A stretch of 64,000 nucleotides of DNA from CAVUBL01 sp963837945 (GCA_963837945.1 CAWIQD010000016.1:310001-374000); one strand, 5' to 3'. Numbered from the stretch's first letter, positions 8,727-18,440 are shown. The notes: generated by a model not told the origin, from the letters alone. Program-made: numbers and translations.

Positions 8727-9802
8727 GCGACGGCGCCCTGAAGCTGCTCCTGATCGGCCCCTGCCCGCCACCGCACGGCGGCATCTCGGTCCACGTCGCG
8801 ACCGCCCACCAGCTGCTCACCCGCTCGGGCGCCCGCTGCCGGGTGCTCGACGCCGCCGGCCGCCGGGCGGGGCGCGCCAGGAAACGGCCCTCCACCGCCC
8901 TGGTGCGCCTCGCCCGGCTCTGGGCCCGCGTCCGGCACCACGCCTGCCGAGGTTGGAGCGTCCACGTCCACACCAACGGCCACAACCCGAAGAGCTGGCT
9001 GGTGGTGCTCGTCTGCGGCCTCGCCGCCCGCCGCGCCCCGGGGCGCATGGTGACCCTGCACTCCGGCATGGTGCCGGCGTACCTGGCGGGCCTGGCCTGG
9101 CGGCGCGGCCTCGCGCGCCTCGCGCTCGCCTCCTACCAGCGCGTGCTGTGTGTCAACGAGGAGATCCGGCAGGCCGTGGCGGCGCTCGGCCTCGCCGCCG
9201 GGCGCCTCGAGGTGGCTCCCGCCTACCTCGCCACGCCGCCCCCGGCGACGCCCGTCCCGGAGCCGCTCGAGGCCTGGCTCGCCGGCTGCCGGCCCCTGCT
9301 CACGGCGACCCTCTTCTTCCGTCCGGAGTACGGCTTCGAGGTGCTGCTCGCGGCGCTCCTGCGGCTCAAGGAGCGCCACCCCGGCCTGGGCTGCCTGGTG
9401 ATGGGGAGCGGCGAGGCCGAGGAGGAGGCGGCGGCCCGCGCCGCGGCCGGCGAGCTCGGAGACTGGGTCGTCCTGCCGGGCGACCTCTCTCACGACCTGT
9501 GCCTGACCCTGATCTCGCGCTCCGACCTCTTCGTCCGCCCCACCCTGGTCGACGGCGACGCGCTGTCGGTGCGCGAAGCGCTCGCCCTCGGCGTGCAGGT
9601 GGTCGCCAGCGACACCGGCAACCGGCCGCCGGGAAGCGTGCTGTTCACCCCCGGCGACGAGCGCGAGCTGGCGGCGGTCGCCGAGGACGTCCTGCTTGCC
9701 GCCGAAGCGCCGTCGGCACCCCGCCCCTCGTCTCCCGAAAGCTTCGGCGTCGAGCGGCTGCTGCGCACCTACCGCGACATCGCCGCCTGTGGAGGCGGGT
9801 GA
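8723..9802 (+). CDS. glycosyltransferase (GT-B fold, GT4-like)
   Basis: 359 residues from an ATG overlapping the previous stop (ATGA). The N-terminus, LLLIGPCPPPHGGISVH, is the GT4-type glycine-rich loop. The second half has TATLFFRPEYGFEVLLAAL and a DGDALSVREALALG segment near residue 277 that replaces the more usual E-x7-E (Asp and Glu at the ends). It probably adds a sugar to the repeat unit in the cytoplasm, next to the preceding GT4 enzyme. Its end overlaps the heparinase-like gene by three bases. The fold is confident, the substrate unknown. Confidence 0.85.
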   Translation: MSDGALKLLLIGPCPPPHGGISVHVATAHQLLTRSGARCRVLDAAGRRAGRARKRPSTALVRLARLWARVRHHACRGWSVHVHTNGHNPKSWLVVLVCGLAARRAPGRMVTLHSGMVPAYLAGLAWRRGLARLALASYQRVLCVNEEIRQAVAALGLAAGRLEVAPAYLATPPPATPVPEPLEAWLAGCRPLLTATLFFRPEYGFEVLLAALLRLKERHPGLGCLVMGSGEAEEEAAARAAAGELGDWVVLPGDLSHDLCLTLISRSDLFVRPTLVDGDALSVREALALGVQVVASDTGNRPPGSVLFTPGDERELAAVAEDVLLAAEAPSAPRPSSPESFGVERLLRTYRDIAACGGG

Positions 9803-12282
9803 TGAACGCCGCGCTCCTCGCCAAGCTCCGCCGCCTGCCCGAGATGAGCGGCCAGGAGCTCGGCTACCGCCTGCGCGAACGCATGCGGCGGGGAGTCGAC
9901 CGGGCCGCCTTCGCGTTCGGCTCGGCCGCCGGCGACGAGGCCCGGTTCCTCGCCCGGCTGCCCCGGGAAGGCTCCGAGCCGCCCTCGGCTCTCGGCTACC
10001 TCGAGGAGGTGGCGCCGCGCTTCTACCTGCCGGTCGGCCGCGGGGCCCGCGAGGCCCGCGTGGCTCTCCTCTCCGAGTGCCTTCCCGGGCGGATCCCGCG
10101 CATCGCCGCCGAGGCGGAGCGGCTCGCCGCCCACCGCATCGAGCTCCTGGGCTTCGGCGAGGTCGACTGCGGCCGGGTGATCGACTGGCATCGCGACCCG
10201 GTGGGCGGCGGCATCTGGGAGCGGCGCTTCTGGGCCGACTACGACCTGGTCCACGAGCGCGGCGCGGGCGACCCCAAGCGCGTCCACGAGCTCAACCGGC
10301 ACCAGCACCTGCCGCGGCTCGCGAAGGCCTACTTCGTGCTCGGCGAGGAACGCTACGCCCGCGAGGTGGTCGACCAGCTCCTCGGCTGGATCGAAGAGAA
10401 CCCGCCCGGCCTGGGCGTCAACTGGCACTCGAGCCTGGAGATCGCCCTGCGCGCCGTCTCCTGGCTCTGGTCCCTGTTCTTCATCCTCCCCTCGGAGGCG
10501 CTCGACGAGGCGGCCGCGCGCACCGTCTGCGCCTCGCTCTTCGCCCAGCTCGACCACGTCGCGGAGTACCCGTCGGTCTTCTCCAGCCCCAACACTCACC
10601 TGGTCGGGGAGGCGACGGCGCTGTTCCTGGGCGGCCTGGTGTTCGCCGACGCCGCCGGCGGCTCGGCGTGGCTCGAGCGGGGGGCCGACCTCCTGGTCCA
10701 GGAGGCCGGGCGCCAGGTGTGCCGCGACGGGGTCCACGGCGAGCTTTCGACCTGGTACCACGCCTACACGGTCGAGTTCTATCTCCAGGCCCTGATCTTG
10801 GGGCGCGCCGACGGGTTCGCGCTCGACGAGCGGGTCGCCCGGCGGCTGGAGGCGATGCTCGACTTCCTGCTCTACGTCGCCGCCCCAAACGGCCGCCTGC
10901 CGCGGCTCGGGGACGACGACGGCGGGCGGGCCCTGGCGCTCGCCGCCACCGACTACGACTCGGCCGCCGACCTGCTCGCCACCGGCGCCGTCGTCTTCGC
11001 CCGGGAGGACTTCAAGGCCGCCGCGGGCGGCTTCTCGGAGCCGACGCTCTGGCTCCTCGGCCGCGAGGGCCACCTCGGGTGGCAGGCCCTCGAGGCCGCG
11101 CCGCCGGAGCGGCTCCGGGCGTCCTTCCCCGAGGCGGGCTACTTCGTGCAGCGCTCCGGCTGGGGGCCGTCGGCCGCCCACATGGTCTTCGACTGCGGCG
11201 GCCTGGGGACGCTCGGGGGCGGCCACGGCCACGCCGACGCCCTGTCGCTCACCCTCTCCGCCGGCGGGCGGGAGCTCCTGGTCGACCCCGGGACCTTCGT
11301 CTACCGCGGCGGCACCGAGCGGCCGGCCGGCGGCGGCTGGCGCGACGCCTTCCGGGCCACCGCGGCGCACAACACCGTGGTGGTCGACGGCGACAGCCAG
11401 TCGGCCCCGGGCGGCGCCTTCCGCTGGCAGAGCGAGGCACCGGTCTGGCGGCTCGACGACCTGGCCTTCGAAGGGGTCGACTGCGTGGCCGGCGAGCACC
11501 ACGGCTACGCCCGGCCGCCGGCGGGCGTGGTCCACCGGCGGCGCCTGCTCTACGCCCGCCCGGCGACCTGGTGGGTGCTCGACGACTTCCGCGGGGTGGG
11601 CGAGCACACGTTCGACGTCCTCTACCACCTGGCGCCGGGAGCCGTCGTCGACGAGGCGGAGACGAGCGCCGGGGGGCGCGCGGTGAGCCTTTCCGTGGCG
11701 ACGGAGGGCGCCGGCCTGACCCTCTTCCTCCACGCCACCGCCCGCCTCGAGGTGAGCCTCGAGGAAGGCTGGGTGTCTCGCCGCTACGGCGAGAAGCGCC
11801 CGGCGCCGGTGGTCGTCGCCCGCTTCCGCACCGACGCCCCGGCGGCGGTGATCTCGGTCCTGGCGCCCGACGACGGGCGCGCCGGTGCCGAGCGCGTCCA
11901 GGACGCCCGGCCGCGGCCCCGCGCCCTCGTGGTTCGGACGAGCGAGCACGGCCCGCCCGGCCTCGGTGTGGGTGTCGCCCGCGGCGAGCGCGAGGACCTG
12001 GCGATCCTCGCCCCCGGAGCCGCCGAGGCGGCCGTCGAGGGCGGCCGCGAGTCCTACCGCCTGACCGGCGAGGCCTTCTGGGCGCGTCTTGCCGGCGGCC
12101 GGCTCGAGCGCGCGATCGCCTTCGAGGCGAGCCGCCTGCTGGTCGACGGCGTGCCGCTCCTCGCCGCCGAGGCGCCCCGCACCCTGGACCTGCGCCGCGA
12201 AAGCGAGGCGGCGCCTCACCTTTCGAGCCCGACCACCAAGGAGCCGACCGATGTGTGGCATCGCGGGAATCGTCCGGTTTGA
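9802..12282 (+). CDS. heparinase II/III family protein (polysaccharide lyase-like)
   Basis: 826 residues from an ATG overlapping the preceding TGA. The N-terminal half (about 100-400) is an alpha/alpha toroid with family blocks WHRDP.GGGIWERRFW, ELNRHQHLPRLAKAYF, NWHSSLEIALRA and FSSPNTHLVGEATALF. The C-terminal half is a beta-sandwich domain opening with GGGHGHADALSLTLSAGGR near residue 471, the heparinase II/III signature, followed by LVDPGTFVY and AAHNTVVVDG. No signal peptide is evident although the substrate should be a uronic-acid polymer; homologues in EPS loci share this. It may trim or edit the polymer. The last 32 bases overlap the second asnB-like gene in another frame. Confidence 0.9.
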   Translation: MNAALLAKLRRLPEMSGQELGYRLRERMRRGVDRAAFAFGSAAGDEARFLARLPREGSEPPSALGYLEEVAPRFYLPVGRGAREARVALLSECLPGRIPRIAAEAERLAAHRIELLGFGEVDCGRVIDWHRDPVGGGIWERRFWADYDLVHERGAGDPKRVHELNRHQHLPRLAKAYFVLGEERYAREVVDQLLGWIEENPPGLGVNWHSSLEIALRAVSWLWSLFFILPSEALDEAAARTVCASLFAQLDHVAEYPSVFSSPNTHLVGEATALFLGGLVFADAAGGSAWLERGADLLVQEAGRQVCRDGVHGELSTWYHAYTVEFYLQALILGRADGFALDERVARRLEAMLDFLLYVAAPNGRLPRLGDDDGGRALALAATDYDSAADLLATGAVVFAREDFKAAAGGFSEPTLWLLGREGHLGWQALEAAPPERLRASFPEAGYFVQRSGWGPSAAHMVFDCGGLGTLGGGHGHADALSLTLSAGGRELLVDPGTFVYRGGTERPAGGGWRDAFRATAAHNTVVVDGDSQSAPGGAFRWQSEAPVWRLDDLAFEGVDCVAGEHHGYARPPAGVVHRRRLLYARPATWWVLDDFRGVGEHTFDVLYHLAPGAVVDEAETSAGGRAVSLSVATEGAGLTLFLHATARLEVSLEEGWVSRRYGEKRPAPVVVARFRTDAPAAVISVLAPDDGRAGAERVQDARPRPRALVVRTSEHGPPGLGVGVARGEREDLAILAPGAAEAAVEGGRESYRLTGEAFWARLAGGRLERAIAFEASRLLVDGVPLLAAEAPRTLDLRRESEAAPHLSSPTTKEPTDVWHRGNRPV

Positions 12283-14212
12283 TCCCGGAGCACGGGTGGC
12301 CCCGGGCGAGCTCCGAGCGATGGCCCGGGCCCTCGAGCACCGGGGGCCGGACGACGAGGGCTTCCACCTCGCCGGCAACGTCGGGCTGGCGCACCGCCGG
12401 CTGGCGATCATCGACCTCGACCGGGGGCACCAGCCGCTCTACAACGAGGACCGGAGCGTCGCCCTGGTGCTCAACGGCGAGATCTACAACTACCGGGACC
12501 TGGCCGCCGACCTCGCGGGCCGCGGCCATCACCTGGCGACCCGCTCCGACACCGAGACGATCGTCCACCTCTACGAGGAGCGGGGCGAGGCCGCGGTCGA
12601 GGCGCTGCGCGGCATGTTCGCCTTCGCGCTCTGGGACGAGCGCCGGCGGCGCCTGCTCCTCGCCCGCGACCGGCTGGGCATCAAGCCGCTCTACTACTTC
12701 GCCGGCCCCGGCCTGCTGGTCTTCGCCTCCGAGATCAAGGCGCTGCTCGAGGTGCCCGGCGTGCCGCGGGAGGTCGATCCCGAGGCGCTCGACCTGTTCC
12801 TCTCGTTGCGCTACGTGCCCGGCCCGCGGACCCTCTTCCGGGGCATCCGCAAGCTCCAGCCCGGCCACCTGATGGTGTGGGACGAGCGGGGCCTGCGCGA
12901 GCGCCGCTACTGGGACCTGCCCCGCCCCGACGAGGCCGGGCCGACCCTCGCCGAGGCGCGGCGCCGCTTCTCCGAGCTGTTCGAGGAGACCGTCCGCCTC
13001 CATCTGATGTCCGAGGTGCCCCTGGGTGTCTTCCTCTCCGGCGGGCTCGACTCGACGGCGGTTCTGGCCGCGGTCTCCCGGCTCGGCGAGGGTGGCGGCG
13101 CGGAGCGGATCCGGACCTTCACGGTCGGCTACCGGCCACCCGCCGAGGCCGCCTCGGCAAACGGGGAGGAAGCGGCCAACGAGTTCGGCTTCGCACGCCT
13201 GGCGGCCGACGCCTTCGGCGCCGACCACCACGAGCTCCGGCTCACCGACCTCGACTTCCGGGACTTCCTGGTCGATCTCGCCTGGCACCTGGACGAGCCG
13301 GTCGCCGACCCCGCGTGCGTGCCGCTCTACTTCGTCTCCCGCATGGCGCGGGACCGAGTCACGGTGGTGCTCTCGGGCGAGGGCGCCGACGAGATCCTGG
13401 GCGGCTACGGCATCTACCGGCGGATGCTCGGCCTGGAGCGGGCCTACCGCGCGGTCGGCCGCCACCTGGGGCCCTTGGTGCCCTTCGCCGCCCGCCGGCT
13501 GCCGGGGGGGAGGCTCCGGCACTGGGCGCGGCTCGCCGGTCTGCCGCTCGCCCGGCGCTACCGCGGGGTCAGCCGCGGCTTCCTGCCGGAGACCAAGGCC
13601 GAGCTCCTCGGCTGCCCGTCCATCGCGGGCCGCGACCCCGGAGCCGAGGCGGTGTTCGGCGAGCACTTCCGCGCCGCGGCCGGCCGGCCGCCCCTCGAGC
13701 AGATGCTCTACGCCGACACCAAGACCTGGCTGGCCGACGACCTGCTGGTCAAGGCCGACAAGATGACCATGGCCAACTCCCAGGAGCTGCGCGTGCCGTT
13801 CCTGGATCACCGCATGGTGGAGCTGGCCGCCAGTCTGCCGAGCGAGCTCAAGGTGGCGGGCGGCACCGGCAAGCTCCTGCTGCGCGAGGCGATGCGCGGC
13901 GTGGTGCCGCGGGCGATCCTCGAGCGCCCGAAGAAGGGCTTCCCGGTGCCGACGGTGCCGCTGCTGCGCCGCCTCGGGGGCTTCAGCCGGGAGGTTCTCC
14001 TCGACCGGGGGTCGGCCTGCCGCACCTGGTTCGACGCCGTGGTCGTCGAGCGCCTCCTCGACGAGCACCGGCGGGGGGTGGCCCGCTGGGACCAGGAGAT
14101 CTGGTGCCTGCTCAGCTTCGAGCTGTGGCACGGCGTCTTCCTCGACGGCCGCTTCGAACCCTCCCGCCGCCGCGCGGAGCGCTCACCCGCCTCGGCACAG
14201 CTCGCGGGATGA
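12251..14212 (+). CDS. asnB: asparagine synthase-like amidotransferase (glutamine-hydrolysing), second copy
   Basis: 653 residues. ATG 12251 lies 32 bases inside the heparinase-like gene and exposes Cys2 (MCGIAGI). Glutaminase motifs are HRGPDDEG, LNGEIYNY and RDRLGIKPLYY. The synthetase half has SGGLDSTA near residue 262 and SGEGADEILGGYGIY. It has the same architecture as the copy at 5467 but differs in sequence throughout, so this is an old duplication or separate recruitment rather than a recent repeat. Exosortase-A-type EPS loci often have an amidotransferase of this kind. Two in one operon suggest two distinct amidation steps. The target is unknown. Confidence 0.92.
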   Translation: MCGIAGIVRFDPGARVAPGELRAMARALEHRGPDDEGFHLAGNVGLAHRRLAIIDLDRGHQPLYNEDRSVALVLNGEIYNYRDLAADLAGRGHHLATRSDTETIVHLYEERGEAAVEALRGMFAFALWDERRRRLLLARDRLGIKPLYYFAGPGLLVFASEIKALLEVPGVPREVDPEALDLFLSLRYVPGPRTLFRGIRKLQPGHLMVWDERGLRERRYWDLPRPDEAGPTLAEARRRFSELFEETVRLHLMSEVPLGVFLSGGLDSTAVLAAVSRLGEGGGAERIRTFTVGYRPPAEAASANGEEAANEFGFARLAADAFGADHHELRLTDLDFRDFLVDLAWHLDEPVADPACVPLYFVSRMARDRVTVVLSGEGADEILGGYGIYRRMLGLERAYRAVGRHLGPLVPFAARRLPGGRLRHWARLAGLPLARRYRGVSRGFLPETKAELLGCPSIAGRDPGAEAVFGEHFRAAAGRPPLEQMLYADTKTWLADDLLVKADKMTMANSQELRVPFLDHRMVELAASLPSELKVAGGTGKLLLREAMRGVVPRAILERPKKGFPVPTVPLLRRLGGFSREVLLDRGSACRTWFDAVVVERLLDEHRRGVARWDQEIWCLLSFELWHGVFLDGRFEPSRRRAERSPASAQLAG

Positions 14213-14222
14213 GGAGGACGCC

Positions 14223-15431
14223 ATGCTGAGAGGCCACGACATCGTCTGCTTCGCCAACGACTGGGACGGCGACCCGCTGAGCAAGAAGCACGTGATGGTG
14301 CGCCTGGCGCGGGAGAACCGGGTGCTCTGGGTGAACTCCCTGGGCGGCCGGAACCCGACGGTCTCGACCCGCGACCTCCGGCGGGTGGTCAAGAAGCTCG
14401 GCGACTTCCGGCGCGGCTGCCGGCAGGTCGAGGAGAACCTCTGGGTCACCAGCCCGCTGGTCCTGCCCTTCCACGCCAGCCCGCTCGCCCGGCGCTTCAA
14501 CCGGGTCTGGCTCGCGGCGTCGCTGCGCCTGACCTGCCGGCGCCTGGGCATGCACCGGCCGATCACCTGGAGCTTCGTGCCCAGCTCCGCGGAGGTGGCG
14601 GGAGCCCTGGGGGAAAGCCTGGTCCTCTACCACTGCGTCGACGAGAACACCCGCTTCACCGGCGCCGAGGCGGCCGGGATCGCCGAGATGGAGGCGCGGC
14701 TCGCAGCCCGCGCCGACGTGGTGGTGGTCTCGGCGGAGCCGCTCCTCGCCGCCAAGCGCCACCTCAACCCGGAGACCCACCTGGTCACCCACGGGGTCGA
14801 GGTGGAGCACTTCCGCCGCGCCCTCGACCCGGCGACCGAGGTGCCCTCCGACCTGCCGCGTGGGGACGGGCCGGTCGTCGGCTTCTTCGGCCTGCTGGCC
14901 GACTGGGTCGACCTCGACCTGGTCCGCCACCTGGCGCTCTGCCGGCCGCACTGGACGCTCGCCCTGATCGGCAAGGCGGACACCGACCTCGCCGCGGTCT
15001 CCGGCCTCGACAACGTGCGGATCCTGGGGCGCAAGCGCTACGACGAGCTGCCCGCCTACTGCAAGGGGTTCGACGTCGCGATCCTGCCGTTCCGGATCAA
15101 CGAGCTGACGCTGGCCGCCAACCCGCTCAAGCTCCGCGAGTACCTCGCCGCCGGTCTGCCGGTGGTGGCGACCGCCATTCCCGAGGCCGAGCGGCTGGCT
15201 CCCCGGGTGCGGACGGCGGCCAACCGCGAGGCCTTCCTCGCGCGGATCGACGAGGTCCTGGCGAGCGGCGCCACGGGACCGCGGGGCGAGACCTCGGAGG
15301 CGATGGAGGCCGAGTCCTGGGAGCACAAGGTCGAGGAGCTCTCGGAGATCGTCGAGCGCGCCCTCGACCGGCGCGAGCGCGAGACGAACCGGGCGCCGGC
15401 GGGTGCGGCGGAGAGGCGGGCCTACTCATGA
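14223..15431 (+). CDS. glycosyltransferase (GT-B fold, TuaH-like)
   Basis: 402 residues, with AGGAGG seven bases before the ATG. The N-terminus HDIVCFANDWDGDPLSKKHVM replaces the usual glycine-rich loop and resembles the TuaH/GT1-like glycosyltransferases of EPS loci. Later blocks are LVLYHCVDE, DVVVVSAEPLLAAKR, VTHGVEVEHF, VVGFFGLLADWVDLDL (start of domain 2), FDVAILPFRINELT and NPLKLREYLAAGLPVVAT, which together form the nucleotide-sugar site. It is cytoplasmic and probably completes the repeat unit. Its stop overlaps the start of the DUF4091 gene by four bases. The C-terminal 40 residues are charged and variable. Confidence 0.87.
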   Translation: MLRGHDIVCFANDWDGDPLSKKHVMVRLARENRVLWVNSLGGRNPTVSTRDLRRVVKKLGDFRRGCRQVEENLWVTSPLVLPFHASPLARRFNRVWLAASLRLTCRRLGMHRPITWSFVPSSAEVAGALGESLVLYHCVDENTRFTGAEAAGIAEMEARLAARADVVVVSAEPLLAAKRHLNPETHLVTHGVEVEHFRRALDPATEVPSDLPRGDGPVVGFFGLLADWVDLDLVRHLALCRPHWTLALIGKADTDLAAVSGLDNVRILGRKRYDELPAYCKGFDVAILPFRINELTLAANPLKLREYLAAGLPVVATAIPEAERLAPRVRTAANREAFLARIDEVLASGATGPRGETSEAMEAESWEHKVEELSEIVERALDRRERETNRAPAGAAERRAYS

Positions 15432-17201
15432 GACCCCGCCGGCTCGCCGCTCCGGCCCTGCTCGCGGCCCTGCTCCTCGGCGCGGCGCTCCCGACGCCGG
15501 CTCGTGCCGACGACGACCTCCTCTGGTGGACGACCCACGCGATGGCCAAGGTGCGCCCCGCCGATCCGCCGGCCGCCGCGGCCGAGGGACGCGGGCGGCG
15601 CCCACCGGTCGCGCTCTCGGCCGCGCGCAACGAGTTCGAGCCCTTCCAGATCGTGCTCCGCGCCCGCGAGCGCCCGGTCCGGCGGGTCGACGTGGAGCTC
15701 ACCGACCTGGTCGCCGCGTCGGGCGCCGAGCGGATCGCGAGCCGGGAGGCCACCGTCTACCTCGAGCGCTACGTCGACCTCGAGAAGCCCTCCTCGGTCG
15801 CCGGCGGCACCGGCGAGTGGCCCGACCCCCTGGTGCCGCGGGTCGACCCGTGGGTCGGCGAGCGCCGCAACGCCTTCCCCTTCGACCTCGCGGAGCACCG
15901 CAACCAGCCGCTCTGGATCGAGCTCTACGTGCCGAGCGGCACCGCCCCGGGGAGCTATCGCGGCGCGGTCCGGGTGTCGGTGGCGGGCGCGCCCCGCTTC
16001 GCCGTGCCGGTGACGCTCGAGGTCTGGCCGTTCACGCTTCCCTCCACCTCGAGCCTGCGGACGGCCTTCGGGTTCAGCGGACCGGCCGCGCTCGAGCAGC
16101 ACCGGGGCGAGTACACGAGCGACGAGGACCTCTACCACCTGACCCGGCTCTACGCCGAGGCGGCGCTGCGCCACCGGGTGAGCCTCTTCGGCGGGGCGAT
16201 GGTGCCGCCGCCCGAGACCTTTACGAGCGGCGGCGCCCGGCTCGACTGGTCGACCTACGACCGGGAGAACGGGCCGCTCCTCGACGGCACGGTCTTCGGG
16301 CCGGGCGACGCCCTGCCCGGGGCCCGGCTGACCGCGATCGACGTCACCACCCGGCCGGGGCTCGACGACCGCCAGCACGGTCCTCACCTGGCGGGCCTGG
16401 GCGAGCCACTTCCGGGCGAAGGGCTGGCTCGATCGGCTGTTCCTCTACCTGTGGGACGAGCCGAAGGGGCCGGAGGACTACCCGAAGGTGCTCCACGCGG
16501 GACGCCTGGCCCGGGAGGCCGACCCCGAGCTGCCGACCCTGGTGACCGAGCAGCTCGTGCCGGCGCTCGCCGGCGTGGTCGACGTCTGGGCGCCGCTCGT
16601 CAACTGCCTGGAGCCGCGGCCGGGCGTGCCGAACGACTGCGAGGCGACGGTCGCGCCCGCCGCCTACGCCAAGGCCGGGCGGGGCGGCGCCCGGCTCTGG
16701 TTCTATGCGTCCTGCGCGAGCGACGGCTGCGACCGGGTCGGCGGGCCGGCGAGCGCCGCCTGGCCGACCTACACCATCGACGCCTCGCCGATGGCGGCCC
16801 GGATCCTGCCCTGGATCGCCTACTCGCTGGGGATCGGGGGCGAGCTCTACTACGACACCGTCGAAGCCTACGGCCCGGGCGAGGACCCCTGGACCGACGT
16901 CTCGCGCCACGGCGGCAACGGCGACGGCACGCTCTTTTATCCGGGGACGCCGGCCGCGATCGGCGGCCACACCGACGTGCCCGTTGCGAGCCTGCGCCTG
17001 GCGCTCGTCCGCGAGGGGCTGGAGGACTACGAGTACCTGGTCCTCGCCGAGCGCACGGGCGCCGACGCCCTCGCCCACTCCGAGGCCCGGAAGGTGGCGC
17101 CGTCCACCTTCACCTGGAGCCAGGATCCCGAGACCCTCTACGCCGCGCGCCTGGCGCTCGCGCGGGAGATCAGCCGGCGCCAGGGCGGAGCCAGCCGATG
17201 A
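15428..17201 (+). CDS. secreted DUF4091 (glycoside-hydrolase-like) protein, interrupted by a frameshift
   Basis: The N-terminus is a classic Sec signal: two Arg, then LAAPALLAALLLGAALPTPARA. Residues 30-310 form the beta-rich N-terminal part of DUF4091 proteins (LSAARNEFEPFQIVL, VTLEVWPFTLP). The first frame loses homology after IDVTTRPGLDDRQ near 16375. The sequence resumes one base out of frame with VLTWRAWASHFRAKGW and LFLYLWDEP through GIGGELYYDT and EGLEDYEYLVLAER to the TGA at 17199-17201. A stop at 16329-16331 in the second frame sets the earliest crossing point. One extra base around 16370-16385 explains it. DUF4091 proteins look like TIM-barrel glycosidases, so a role in trimming exported polysaccharide is an inference. 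Confidence 0.8.
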
Positions 17202-17896
17202 TCGCCTCGCCCGACACCGCTCAGCTCCACGACGTCTCACTCTTCGCCGGGCTGCCCGAGGAGGACCTGGAGGAGCTCTCGCAGGTGGTGCGCCGCACCA
17301 CGGTCCCGGCCGGGACGCTCCTGATCAGCGCCCTGCTCCCGGGCGAGGCCGTCTACTTCATCCTCGAGGGTTCGGTGAAGGTGCAGCTCCTCTCCGAGGA
17401 GGGCAACGAGATCACGGCGGAGCTCCTGGGCCCCGGCGACATGGTGGGGGAGACGATCCTGGTCGATCCGCGCCGGACCGCCGGCAACGTGGTGACGCGG
17501 CAGGAGACGAAGCTCCTGTGGCTCGACCGGAAGACGTTCCTGCGCTGCCTGGACGGCATCCCGCGGTTGTGCCTGAACCTGGCGCGGGAGCTGAGCGACC
17601 GGTTGCGGAGCGCGACGGAGCGGATCCAGGCGTTCGCGACGCTCGACGTGACGGGGCGGGTGGCGCTGCAGATCCTGGACCTGGCGGAGCGCTACGGGCG
17701 CCCGGTGCCGGGGGAGGGGATGCGGATCCCGCTGCCGATCACGCAGGGGGAGATCGGGGAGATGGTGGCGGCGACGCGGGAGCGGGTGAATCAGATCATG
17801 GTGCGGATGCGCCGCGCCGGGGTGTTCGCGGTAGACAGCGAGCACCGGATCACGGTACGGCAGCCGGAGGTGCTGGCGGAGCTTTGCCGGTTCTGA
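17198..17896 (+). CDS. Crp/Fnr family transcriptional regulator
   Basis: 232 residues from an ATG overlapping the previous stop (ATGA). Residues 10-130 form a cyclic-nucleotide-binding-type beta-roll (SLFAGLPEEDLEELSQVV, GEAVYFILEGSVKV, LGPGDMVGE). A long dimer helix follows, then a winged helix near 170-205, ITQGEIGEMVAATRERVNQI. In E. coli CRP the recognition helix has S-R-E-T-V-G-R; here it is T-R-E-R-V-N-Q. The Arg-Glu pair that reads TGTGA is kept while the third contact Arg is Gln. No Fnr-type N-terminal cysteines are seen. As last gene of the operon it may report on the polysaccharide system. Two TGTGA-N6-TCAC sites lie at 22945 and 22996. Confidence 0.9.
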   Translation: MIASPDTAQLHDVSLFAGLPEEDLEELSQVVRRTTVPAGTLLISALLPGEAVYFILEGSVKVQLLSEEGNEITAELLGPGDMVGETILVDPRRTAGNVVTRQETKLLWLDRKTFLRCLDGIPRLCLNLARELSDRLRSATERIQAFATLDVTGRVALQILDLAERYGRPVPGEGMRIPLPITQGEIGEMVAATRERVNQIMVRMRRAGVFAVDSEHRITVRQPEVLAELCRF

Positions 17897-17910
17897 GGGG
17901 CGGGTCGAGC

Positions 17911-18190
17911 GCCGACGCCCGCGGGGCGGATGGCTTTCTCGGCGGCGAACTGCGCCGGCGAGAAACCACCGCGCCCCGCGGGCTGCCGCCTCGGTGGTTG
18001 AAGCGAAGCGCTCCGCCGTGGGGTGTGAGGAAGGGGAATCGCGTTCGTCGGACTGCGGACCGCACGGCCGTCGATGTGATCCCGATTCGAGGCGCACCCG
18101 ACGCGTGAAGCGGCCGAGCTCCGTCTCGGCCGGCCCGACGCATCGCGGGCTCCGAACGCCATCGATGCCGCAGGTGCTTGAACCGAGGTT
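17911..18190. repeat. intergenic repeat unit, copy 1
   Basis: The unit starts at GCCGACGCCCGCGGGGCGG and ends near GCAGGTGCTTGAACC. It contains a 67-base imperfect palindrome (17917-17983), a second inverted pair AACCACCG/CGGTGGTT (17964-17971 and 17992-17999), and near its end the hairpin CGGCCGAG-ctccgt-CTCGGCCG (18111-18132). Copy 2 begins 284 bases later and is very similar, with about 29 bases fewer in the middle. Confidence 0.8.
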
Positions 18191-18194
18191 AGCC

Positions 18195-18440
18195 GCCGAC
18201 GCCCGCGGGGCGGATGGCTTTCTCGACGGCGGACTGCGCCGGCGAGAAACCACCGCGCCCCGCGGGCTGCCCCCTCGGTGGTTGGGGCGGGGCGCTCCGG
18301 CGTGAGGTGAGGAGGGGGATCGGGGTTCGTCGGACTCAGGGGCGCAAGGCACCCGACGTGTGAAGCGGCCGAGCTCCGTCTCGGCCGGCCCGACGCCACC
18401 GCGGGCTCCGAACGCCATCGATGCAGCAGGTGCTTGAGCC
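18195..18440. repeat. intergenic repeat unit, copy 2
   Basis: This unit repeats copy 1 with scattered substitutions: the 67-base palindrome is at 18201-18267 and the hairpin CGGCCGAG-ctccgt-CTCGGCCG at 18366-18387. The closing segment CGAACGCCATCGATG-CAGGTGCTTGA is also shared. The two copies are direct repeats, head to tail. Confidence 0.8.

Noticed and set aside
9769..12411. A minus-strand open frame of 880 codons opposite the heparinase-like gene
   Set aside because: It is rich in Gly, Glu, Arg and Ala with no domain motif, while the plus strand encodes clear heparinase II/III blocks. Long antisense frames are normal at this GC content.
15428..17896. A single 822-residue protein fusing DUF4091 to the Crp regulator
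   Set aside because: The fusion arises from the frameshift near 16375. The real DUF4091 end is at 17201 and the Crp start ATG overlaps it.
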